Shown here one piece after another: positions 1 through 4,897 of a stretch of DNA of 5,362 nt. A program made the translations under genes and the position numbers. Source of the stretch: JBEKHI01 sp050012355 (GTDB lineage: Bacteria > Actinomycetota > Actinomycetes > Streptosporangiales > Streptosporangiaceae); NCBI GenBank assembly GCA_050012355.1, contig JBEKHI010000502.1, forward strand, positions 1 to 5,362, read 5' to 3'. Below the pieces are notes generated by a model. The model saw nothing but the letters and a program-made list of their open reading frames with translations, did not search any database and had not been told where the DNA came from. Numbering within the stretch: position 1 is the first letter of the stretch; the number at the start of each line of letters is the position of its first letter.

Positions 1-272
1 CCGTCCCCGATCCAGCCGCCGCCGGTGGCGTGCCCGCCGCCGCGGGCCGCGGTTAGGCCGAGTGGTTCCAGGAACTGGTCCGGGGGCTCCGTGCTGTCCT
101 GGCTCATTCCGTAGAGGAAACCCTCGCCGACGGCGTTCGCGGTCCCCGTGACGGACGCCAGGTTCACGCTCAGCGACTCGGACGCACTCGCCGACGTGGC
201 TCGCAGCAGCGGCGCCGCGAGCGCTAGGACCACCGCGGCGACCACCGCGAGGCGTTTTCTTCTCGTCTTCAT
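1..272 (-). CDS. Secreted protein, N-terminal part; possible glycoside hydrolase
   Basis: Ninety codons are visible before the gene runs off the left edge. The ATG at 272 is preceded by a good Shine-Dalgarno sequence (AGGAAGGAAG, about 3 nt from the ATG). Residues 1-30 form a Sec signal peptide: basic start (KTRRKR), a hydrophobic Ala/Val/Leu core, and an ASA cleavage site around residue 30. The mature part opens with a segment reading GEGFLYGMSQD, then PLGLTAARGGGHATGG. From memory this resembles the start of secreted actinomycete glycosidases of the beta-xylosidase/GH39-like kind. That is recall, not a search, and the catalytic residues lie outside the window. The LacI-type operators just upstream (322-363) fit a sugar-induced extracellular enzyme. 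Alternatives are another secreted carbohydrate-binding or hypothetical protein. I am confident of the secreted CDS and only weakly confident of the enzyme class. Confidence 0.75.
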   Translation of the reverse strand, partial: MKTRRKRLAVVAAVVLALAAPLLRATSASASESLSVNLASVTGTANAVGEGFLYGMSQDSTEPPDQFLEPLGLTAARGGGHATGGGWIGD

Positions 273-321
273 TGACTTCCTTCCTGATCCAGCGGGACTG
301 CCCCTGACCAGCGAAATCAGA

Positions 322-363
322 TGTGATCGCTAACATGTGAACGGTCACATGTGAACGGTCACA
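322..363. promoter_or_regulatory. Three abutting 14-bp LacI/GalR-type operators
   Basis: Three 14-bp units sit head to tail with no spacer. They are TGTGATCGCTAACA (322-335), TGTGAACGGTCACA (336-349) and the same sequence again (350-363). Each is an imperfect dyad (5 of 7 or 6 of 7 paired positions) centred on CG, the hallmark of LacI/GalR-family operators. They lie 50-91 bp upstream of the ATG of the leftward secreted-protein gene, where a repressor would cover its promoter. The array can also be read in a second phase, as dyads centred on CATG (GGTCACATGTGAAC), so the true register is uncertain. CRP-type sites have TGTGA-N6-TCACA, whereas the spacing here is N4, so CRP is less likely. Confidence 0.65.
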
Positions 364-408
364 ATTCGACGTTCGCTAGATCAGCGGAGAATTAGGGATT
401 GCGACCAT

Positions 409-422
409 AGTGAGCGCTAACA
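409..422. promoter_or_regulatory. Fourth LacI-type operator, distal
   Basis: AGTGAGCGCTAACA is a dyad centred on CG with a TGAGCGCT core like that of the ideal lac operator, and it shares the right half GCTAACA with the unit at 322-335. Its centre is 59 bp from the centre of the nearest array unit. It could be an auxiliary site for repression by looping, or an operator for a rightward transcript. It overlaps a possible GTG start at 410, which argues against that start being used for translation. Confidence 0.5.
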
Positions 423-438
423 ACGTGACGGTCAATAG

Positions 439-696
439 CCTCACGGACACCAGTGCCTGCACATCACGAACCGCACCGCGCTCGTCGCCGCCGACACCAT
501 CGTCGACGGCGTCGGTGTACGGGCGGAGCCCGTTGGGCTACACCGGCTGGCTGATGCCACTCCAGTTGGCGGACATGCTGGCGCCCTCCCTCATCATCCG
601 CCGCTGGCAACTCTGGACCCAAAGGAACCGTTCGGCCGCCGCCGCGTCATCCCCGCCGTGATCGTGGCGGCGGGCATCCCGCTGATCGCGGGTTGA
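439..696 (+). pseudogene. Degraded coding remnant, family unknown
   Basis: No intact gene is convincing here, but the third-codon-position GC signature is strong in blocks that change frame. From about 451 to 520 the frame that ends at the TGA at 694-696 reads HITNRTALVAADTIVDGVGV with nearly all G/C third bases. From about 520 to 610 the best signature moves to the frame that begins at the GTG at 410 and reads YGRSPLGYTGWLMPLQLADM, a hydrophobic stretch. From 613 to 696 it returns to the first frame (PFGRRRVIPAVIVAAGIPLI, then stop). Two compensating indels in an old gene would produce this. I do not recognise the family. A chance effect of GC-rich DNA remains possible, since such DNA often leaves several frames open. 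Confidence 0.3.
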
Positions 697-1084
697 GTAT
701 CAGCTCCCAGACCATGTCGGCAGATTGTTGCCATCACTGGGCATGAGAGCCACTCCCCGTTCTACGGCAAATGACAGCGACACGCACACGATAGCGGCGG
801 CCAATAATTAAGAAAAACCCGGCCCATCCAGGGACGGCCACAATGGCGTGAAGGTCACGCGGGCTACGGGTGGTGGCGTACCGGGGCCGCTGCCACATTT
901 CCCGGCCGAAGGGAATGCGGCTCCGGCCGAAGGTCACTTATCCCGGCTTAGTGCACGCTAGCCGCCCGACATAGCCGGGCATTACAGGCAGGTGAGGTAC
1001 CCGAACCCGGGAGAAGTGTGCAATCGCCTACCCGCGGCGCCTCTTCCGCCGAGTCTTAGGCTTTCTAGGTGCCGTAACCCGGCT
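697..1084. other. Intergenic stretch without a recognisable gene
   Basis: I see no reading frame here with family-like sequence or a ribosome binding site; the 67-codon leftward frame at 734-937 has poor codon usage and no recognisable motif. The stretch holds a leftward terminator candidate (811-837) and a small hairpin at 964-980 (GCCCG/CGGGC, 7-nt loop) with no T-run. Most of it is probably the 3' region of the leftward oxidoreductase transcript. Confidence 0.5.
811..837 (-). terminator. Rho-independent terminator candidate, leftward
   Basis: On the minus strand CCGTCCC-TGGAT-GGGCCGG folds as a stem of six pairs with one internal mismatch and a 5-nt loop. It is followed at once by GTTTTTCTT. 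A T-run this clean is unusual in such GC-rich DNA. The orientation fits the end of the leftward SDR-oxidoreductase transcript, although it lies about 250 nt beyond the oxidoreductase stop codon. Confidence 0.45.
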
Positions 1085-2500
1085 TTAGGAGTCGAAGCCG
1101 AGTCCGAGACGGTCGAGGGTGCGCAGCCACAGGTCGCGGCGGCCGTCGTTGCGGTCGGCGCGGGCGATCGACGCGCGGGTCAGCTGGATGACCGCGGAAC
1201 GCGCGGGCTCGGGCGGGAACGGCACCGGCTTGGTCCGCACCATCTCGAGCCGGGTTCGCTCGGTCTCCTCGCCGGAAAGCAGATCGAGTATCACCTGCGC
1301 GCCGAACCGCGTCGCCCCGACCCCCAGCCCGGTGTACCCAGCCGCGTAGGCCAGCCGCCCGCGGTACGCGGTGCCGAAGAACGCGGAGAACCGGCTGCAG
1401 GTGTCGATCACCCCGCCCCAGGTGTGCGAGAAGCTCACTGCGCCCTCCAGCTGCGGGAACGCCACGAAGAACTGCTCCGCGAGCTTGACGAACGTCTCGG
1501 GCCGCTGCGCCTGCTCGTCCCGGATCCGGCCGCCGTTGTAGTACACGGCGTCGTACCCGCCCCACAGCACCCGGTTGTCCCGCGTGATGCGAAAGTAGTG
1601 GAACTGGTTGCCGCGATCCGCGAACCCCTGACGGCGTTGCCAGCCGATACTCGCGAGCTGTTCGCCGCTGAGCGGCTCGGTCATCAGAACGTAGTCGTAG
1701 ACCGGGATCACGTAGTTCCCGATCCGCTTGAGCAACGGCCCGAACGCGCCAGTGCCGAGCGCGACCCGTCCGGCCCGCACCGCGCCGTAGGCGGTGGTGA
1801 GCTGCAGCGCGGGCCCGGCACTGGTGATGGATCGCACCGGAGAATGCTCGTAGATCCGTACCCCGGCCTCCAGGCAGGCTCGCCGCAGCCCCCACGCCAG
1901 CCGGCCCGGCTCGACCATGGCGGTACCGGTCTTGCGCCACACCCCGCCGAGGAAGGTGGGCGAGTTGAGCTCGCCGCGCGCCTGCTCGCCGTCGAGTACT
2001 TGCACTTCATGGCCGAACGCCGCATCTTGCTCGGCCTCCTCCGCCAGTCCCTCCAGTTGCCAGGGGGCGGTGGCGACGCTGACCTCTCCGGTCAGCTGGA
2101 AGTCGCAGTCGATCTGATGCTTGACGACGGTCTGCTCGATCTCCGCGAGGTTGCGACGGCCAAGGTCTTCCAGGATCTCCATCTCATCCGGGAACCGGCT
2201 GAGTCCGTTCTCCAGGCCGTGAGTCAGGCTGGAATCGCAGAATCCGCCGTTACGGCCGGACGCCGCCCAGCCAGCGGTGCGCCCCTCGAGCAGCACGACG
2301 TCCGTTCTCGGGTCGCGTTCCTTGGCCAGCAGGGCGGTCCACAGCCCGGTGAAGCCCCCACCCACGACGGCCAGGTCGGCCGTGGTCGCACCGGCCAGGG
2401 CCGGCAGCGGCTCCGGGGCGTCCAGCTGGTCCAGCCAGAACGAAGTCGGCGCGGCGCCAGCCAGCGCTGCGGCAACGAAAGGAGCGCGTTTCGAACCCAT
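1085..2500 (-). CDS. FAD-dependent oxidoreductase (DAO family, PuuB/OrdL-like)
   Basis: The 471-residue protein from the ATG at 2500 shows the layout of the DAO superfamily (glycine/D-amino-acid oxidase, gamma-glutamylputrescine oxidase). An N-terminal PTSFWLDQ segment is followed by the Rossmann FAD site VVGGGFTGL (about 45-53), an acidic residue ending the second strand (VVLLEG, Glu about 72), and the SGRNGGF motif (about 81-87). The C-terminal flavin motif reads GYTGLGVGATRFG. It has no signal peptide, so it is probably a cytosolic flavoenzyme that oxidises an amine or secondary amino acid. The substrate is not deducible. An upstream GTG at 2518 would add six residues. I prefer 2500 because TATCGT sits 5 nt upstream, as in a leaderless promoter, and neither start has a Shine-Dalgarno sequence. 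It follows the SDR gene by 50 bp on the same strand and may be co-transcribed with it. Confidence 0.9.
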   Translation of the reverse strand: MGSKRAPFVAAALAGAAPTSFWLDQLDAPEPLPALAGATTADLAVVGGGFTGLWTALLAKERDPRTDVVLLEGRTAGWAASGRNGGFCDSSLTHGLENGLSRFPDEMEILEDLGRRNLAEIEQTVVKHQIDCDFQLTGEVSVATAPWQLEGLAEEAEQDAAFGHEVQVLDGEQARGELNSPTFLGGVWRKTGTAMVEPGRLAWGLRRACLEAGVRIYEHSPVRSITSAGPALQLTTAYGAVRAGRVALGTGAFGPLLKRIGNYVIPVYDYVLMTEPLSGEQLASIGWQRRQGFADRGNQFHYFRITRDNRVLWGGYDAVYYNGGRIRDEQAQRPETFVKLAEQFFVAFPQLEGAVSFSHTWGGVIDTCSRFSAFFGTAYRGRLAYAAGYTGLGVGATRFGAQVILDLLSGEETERTRLEMVRTKPVPFPPEPARSAVIQLTRASIARADRNDGRRDLWLRTLDRLGLGFDS

Positions 2501-2505
2501 GGACA

Positions 2506-2511
2506 ACGATA
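2506..2511 (-). promoter_or_regulatory. -10 element (TATCGT) before the oxidoreductase gene
   Basis: On the minus strand TATCGT lies 5 nt before the ATG at 2500, nearly the same arrangement as at the hydrolase gene. It suggests the oxidoreductase has its own leaderless promoter in addition to any read-through from the SDR gene. A possible -35 (TTGAGT, 2537-2532) is 20 bp away, which is too long a spacing to support it. Confidence 0.35.
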
Positions 2512-2550
2512 TTCGCACATTTCGTAGCCATACTCAACAGATACCGTCGC

Positions 2551-3321
2551 CTAGGGTGCTAGCGCTCCGATCCCGCCGTCGATCAGGACGTCCGCGCCGT
2601 TGATGAATGACGCGTCATCGGAGGCAAGGAAGGCCGCCAGCCTGGCCACGTCCTCGGGCTCACCGGCCCGGTGTACGGGGATCATCTCAAGGACGGACTT
2701 CGCCGGCCCCTCGGGGTCATCGAAGAACCCGCCGGTCGCCGGTGTCTTGATCGGCCCGGGGCTGATCGTGTTGACGCGGATGTTGTGCGGGCTGCCCGCC
2801 ACGACGAGGTGGCGGGTGAAGGCGGCCACGCCACCCTTGGCCGCACCATGCGCGCTCTGCCCCACGAACATGGCGCCGCGGTGCGCGGCGATGGACGCGA
2901 CGTTGATAATCACCCCGCCGCCCCGGGCGACGAGATGAGGCCATACCGCGTGCGTGCTCTCGTAGACGATGTGCAGCTCGTTACGGATGGTGAAGTACCA
3001 CTCGTCCGCGGGCTGCTCAGGAAAGGAACCGATCTTCAGGGCGGACGCGTTGTTGTAGAGGATGTCAATACCGCCGAACGCCGCGGCGCCCGCCTCGGCC
3101 CAGGCACGGGCACCGTCCGCGGTGGCGAGGTCCACCGGGGCGAGCGAGGTCATCTGGCCGCCGGCGGCCTCGACGAGCTTGACCGTTTCGGCGGCGCTTT
3201 CCTCGTTCAGGTCACAGCCGACCACCCGGGCGCCTTCGGCCGCGAAGACCAGGGCGGCCGCCCGGCCCATGCCCTGTCCGGTGCCGCTGATCAGGGCGAC
3301 TTTGCCCGCAAGGTTTCCCAT
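2551..3321 (-). CDS. Short-chain dehydrogenase/reductase with variant active site
   Basis: The 256-residue protein has the usual length of a classical SDR. The cofactor motif SGTGQGMG (12-19) stands in for TGxxxGxG. Asp37 at the end of the second strand suggests NAD(H) rather than NADP(H). NNAS (90-93) replaces NNAG, and Asn114 fits the catalytic Asn. Ser143 (NVAS) fits the catalytic Ser, and the later PGPIKTP and DGG segments are typical. In place of YxxxK the protein has HGAAK (158-162), so His occupies the Tyr position, with two extra residues between Ser143 and the motif. I recall related SDRs with an NAH-x-AAK pattern, so this may be a clade feature. The ATG at 3321 is chosen because the fold begins at once (GNLAGKVALISG); the frame stays open to 3405 with unfamily-like sequence. 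There is no Shine-Dalgarno sequence, and TACCGT lies 8 nt upstream. It is divergent from the hydrolase gene. The substrate is unknown. Confidence 0.9.
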   Translation of the reverse strand: MGNLAGKVALISGTGQGMGRAAALVFAAEGARVVGCDLNEESAAETVKLVEAAGGQMTSLAPVDLATADGARAWAEAGAAAFGGIDILYNNASALKIGSFPEQPADEWYFTIRNELHIVYESTHAVWPHLVARGGGVIINVASIAAHRGAMFVGQSAHGAAKGGVAAFTRHLVVAGSPHNIRVNTISPGPIKTPATGGFFDDPEGPAKSVLEMIPVHRAGEPEDVARLAAFLASDDASFINGADVLIDGGIGALAP

Positions 3322-3325
3322 GAGG

Positions 3326-3338
3326 CGATACGGTATCG
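3326..3338. promoter_or_regulatory. Perfect 13-bp palindrome, operator candidate
   Basis: CGATAC-G-GTATCG is a perfect odd-centred dyad 4 to 17 nt upstream of the SDR start. It covers the probable -10 element (TACCGT on the minus strand). A repressor here would block SDR transcription directly and could also affect the divergent hydrolase gene. The related string TATCGTCGCC occurs at 3334-3343 and again at 3413-3422 beside the hydrolase start. No regulator gene is in the window. Confidence 0.4.
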
Positions 3339-3412
3339 TCGCCGCGCCGGCCCAATGCCACCCATCATCGATCCGAATGAGATGTCGCGTTCCTGACCAG
3401 CGCATACCGGGC

Positions 3413-3418
3413 TATCGT
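3413..3418 (+). promoter_or_regulatory. -10 element (TATCGT) for a leaderless hydrolase transcript
   Basis: TATCGT matches the actinobacterial TANNNT consensus and ends exactly 6 nt before the ATG at 3425. That places the expected transcription start on the A of the start codon. No Shine-Dalgarno sequence is present, which fits leaderless initiation. No convincing -35 is visible at 17-18 bp. Confidence 0.45.
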
Positions 3419-3424
3419 CGCCCC

Positions 3425-4396
3425 ATGCGATTGGCTACCTACTCCCAGGACGGCGATTCCGCCGAACACTGCGGGATTGTCGAGGACGACGTGATCCGCC
3501 CGCTGGCGGAGGGCACCACCGTGCTCGACCTGATCGACGCTGGTCCGCCCGCCGAGCTCCCCGCACGCGCCGAGTCGTTGCTAGCCGCGGGTCAGCCGGT
3601 GCCGCTGGCCGACGTCCGGCTGCTCCCCCCGCTGCGGCCCCGCTCCATCCGGGATTTTGTCGCGTTCGAGGCGCACATCGAAGGGGTTGTCCGCGAGCAG
3701 GAAGGGGCGGCGACCACGCCAGCCCCCTGGTACGAGGCCCCCGCGTACTACTTCACCAACCCGCACGCCTGCGTCGGCGCTCATGACGACGTGCCGATCT
3801 TCGCCGGGAGCGAGCGGTTCGACTTCGAGTGCGAGGTCGCGGCGGTGATCGGGACCGGCGGCACGGACCTGTCCGTGGCCGATGCCGAGAAGGCGATCGC
3901 CGGGTACACGATCTTCAACGACTGGTCGGCGCGGGACATCCAGAAGCGGGAGGGACGGCTGCCGTTCGGCTTCCACCACGGGAAAGACGGCGCGCACACC
4001 CTCGGCCCGTGGCTGGTCACGACCGACGAACTGGCCAGCTACCGGACCGACGACGGTTACCTGGACCTGACAATGACCGTTTCACTCAACGGGAGCGAGC
4101 TGACCAGGGACTCCCTCGCCAGCGCGTCCTGGACGTTCGGCGAGCTCATCGCCTACGCCTCCGCGGGCGCCCCGGTGGCGGCGGGTGACGCGTTCGGTTC
4201 CGGCACCTGCGGCGGCGGATGCCTCGCCGAGTGGTGGGGCCGCAACGGCAAGCGCGAACCCGCGCCGCTAGCCCCCGGCGACGTGGTCACGCTCACCGTC
4301 GAGGGCATCGGCACGGTCAGCAACCAGGTGGTGGCCGGCAAGCCCGACGCCTGGCTCCCGGTGGCCCGTCCCCGTTCCCGCGGCCCGCGCCACTAG
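3425..4396 (+). CDS. Fumarylacetoacetate hydrolase (FAH) family protein
   Basis: The 323-residue protein has the C-terminal FAH catalytic fold (about residues 75-310) after a short N-terminal domain. The metal-binding set is visible as Glu135 and Glu137 in FDFECEV and Asp166 in IFNDWSARD. The GKDGAHTLGPWLVTTDE block (186-202) is the family's active-site loop, and GSGTCGGGCLAE (258-269) matches its C-terminal glycine motif. His84, in FVAFEAH, sits where the catalytic His of the family lies. Members hydrolyse C-C bonds of beta-diketo acids such as fumarylacetoacetate, or act as hydratases, isomerases or decarboxylases in aromatic meta-cleavage pathways. They need Mg or Mn and are cytosolic. The exact reaction cannot be chosen here. 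It is divergent from the SDR gene, 103 bp between starts, and probably serves the same catabolic route. Confidence 0.92.
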   Translation: MRLATYSQDGDSAEHCGIVEDDVIRPLAEGTTVLDLIDAGPPAELPARAESLLAAGQPVPLADVRLLPPLRPRSIRDFVAFEAHIEGVVREQEGAATTPAPWYEAPAYYFTNPHACVGAHDDVPIFAGSERFDFECEVAAVIGTGGTDLSVADAEKAIAGYTIFNDWSARDIQKREGRLPFGFHHGKDGAHTLGPWLVTTDELASYRTDDGYLDLTMTVSLNGSELTRDSLASASWTFGELIAYASAGAPVAAGDAFGSGTCGGGCLAEWWGRNGKREPAPLAPGDVVTLTVEGIGTVSNQVVAGKPDAWLPVARPRSRGPRH

Positions 4397-4434
4397 CCGG
4401 GGGCTCTAGCTGCGCAAATCCTCGGGGGCGCTGA

Positions 4435-4460
4435 GGGCGGGAATGCCTTGCTGACCGCCC
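4435..4460 (+). terminator. Weak hairpin after the hydrolase gene
   Basis: GGGCGG (4435-4440) and CCGCCC (4455-4460) form a 6-bp stem with a 14-nt loop, 38 nt after the hydrolase stop codon. There is no T-run. GC-only hairpins sometimes terminate transcripts in actinomycetes, but this one is marginal. Confidence 0.2.
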
Positions 4461-4504
4461 CACATCTCCGCGTAACGAGCATGCGCCAGACATCTTTAGC
4501 CGCG

Positions 4505-4606
4505 TCGAACCCGGTAGTGCCAAGCGGATGGCTGAAGAAGCCCGGATCCGCCACGCCGGTGCCGAGACTAGCCGCGAACGCTCAGCCCACGTCGCCCAGA
4601 TCATCC
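4505..4606 (+). repeat. 102-bp direct repeat, copy 1
   Basis: These 102 bases are identical to 5261-5362, offset by 756 bp. The match begins with TCGAACCCGG. The base before it differs (g at 4504, c at 5260), so the left boundary is exact, while the right boundary is set only by the window edge. In this copy the repeat continues into the hairpin at 4635-4680 and contains most of the 44-codon frame starting at 4528. Confidence 0.95.
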
Positions 4607-4662
4607 TCGACGGGCTACGACCCCAACCCCCGGTTGGGTGTGACACCAACCAGCAAAGATGA
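4528..4662 (+). CDS. Orphan 44-residue reading frame, perhaps a gene remnant
   Basis: The frame reads MAEEARIRHAGAETSRERSA, then an amphipathic HVAQIILDGL segment and a short polar tail. The stop codon at 4660-4662 lies in the loop of the 4635-4680 hairpin. It is hydrophilic and helix-prone, with mostly G/C third bases. The frame is open upstream to 4435 without a better start, and no Shine-Dalgarno sequence precedes the ATG. It could be a small protein or the C-terminal end of a lost larger gene, such as a DNA-binding or mobile-element protein. I do not recognise it. Its first 79 bases recur at 5284-5362 in the second repeat copy. Confidence 0.3.
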   Translation: MAEEARIRHAGAETSRERSAHVAQIILDGLRPQPPVGCDTNQQR

Positions 4663-4680
4663 CGGTTGGTGTCACACCCA
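4635..4680 (+). terminator. Strong hairpin: 17-bp perfect stem, 12-nt loop
   Basis: TGGGTGTGACACCAACC (4635-4651) and its exact complement (4664-4680) flank the loop AGCAAAGATGAC. The stop codon of the 44-codon frame lies in the loop, as happens when a hairpin terminator abuts a gene end. There is no T-run on either strand. Each arm also holds a short internal near-dyad (GGTGTGACACC), so it could instead be a protein-binding site or the paired ends of a small mobile element. Confidence 0.6.
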
Positions 4681-4819
4681 CCACCATCAAGACCCCTTAG
4701 GCCGCGACCCCAACTGGACATTTCCGGCGCGAAAGCCACGCGGGTGCGAAGCGCTCCGCAAGGGAGACCATTGACCCTACGTAACCGCCTTCACTGAATT
4801 CGCATCGGAGCCCGAAAAG

Positions 4820-4878
4820 TTGAGTGATTACCGAAAATTAGTTACAAGCTTGCACTTTTAATGTTTCTGGCGTATCCG
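4820..4878 (+). promoter_or_regulatory. Promoter zone of the phosphoesterase gene
   Basis: This is the most AT-rich stretch in the window. Two sigma-70-like pairs are visible. TTGAGT (4820-4825) has TACAAG (4843-4848) after 17 bp. TTGCAC (4850-4855) has TATCCG (4873-4878) after 17 bp. Either would serve the ATG at 4898; the second leaves a leader of only about 12-13 nt. Both hexamer pairs are imperfect. Confidence 0.35.
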
Positions 4879-4897
4879 TTTGAGAAGTGTACGGTCC

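Noticed and set aside
336..363. CRP/FNR-type binding sites (TGTGA...TCACA)
   Set aside because: The half-sites are 4 bp apart rather than the 6 bp of CRP sites, and the central CG fits LacI/GalR operators better.
322..363. Start of a CRISPR array
   Set aside because: The 14-bp units abut with no spacers and are operator-like dyads.
410..661. GTG-started 83-codon gene
   Set aside because: There is no ribosome binding site, the start overlaps an operator-like dyad, and the coding signature holds for only part of the frame. I treat the region as a possible remnant instead.
992..2527. 511-codon rightward open frame
   Set aside because: It is antisense to the FAD oxidoreductase, which has clear family motifs. 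The frame is open because of GC-rich codon use and has a low-complexity Pro/Arg/Gly-rich product.
2671..3396. 241-codon rightward open frame
   Set aside because: It is antisense to the SDR gene and shows no recognisable motif or ribosome binding site.
3322..3405. N-terminal extension of the SDR to the ATG at 3405
   Set aside because: The extra 28 residues do not resemble SDR sequence and would run across the palindrome and most of the divergent promoter.
4505..4525. tRNA 3' end or phage attachment site, suggested by TCGAACCC in the repeat
   Set aside because: On neither strand can a T-stem or acceptor stem be built around it, and no integrase gene is in view.
4317..4739. 140-codon leftward open frame across the hydrolase end and repeat copy 1
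   Set aside because: It overlaps the end of the well-supported hydrolase gene and has Arg/Pro/Gly-rich, unfamily-like sequence.
4448..4774. 108-codon rightward frame through repeat copy 1, in the phase used by the phosphoesterase in copy 2
   Set aside because: It uses AGA, CTA and TCA codons in places, reads through the hairpin and looks unlike a protein; the 44-codon frame in another phase is more plausible.
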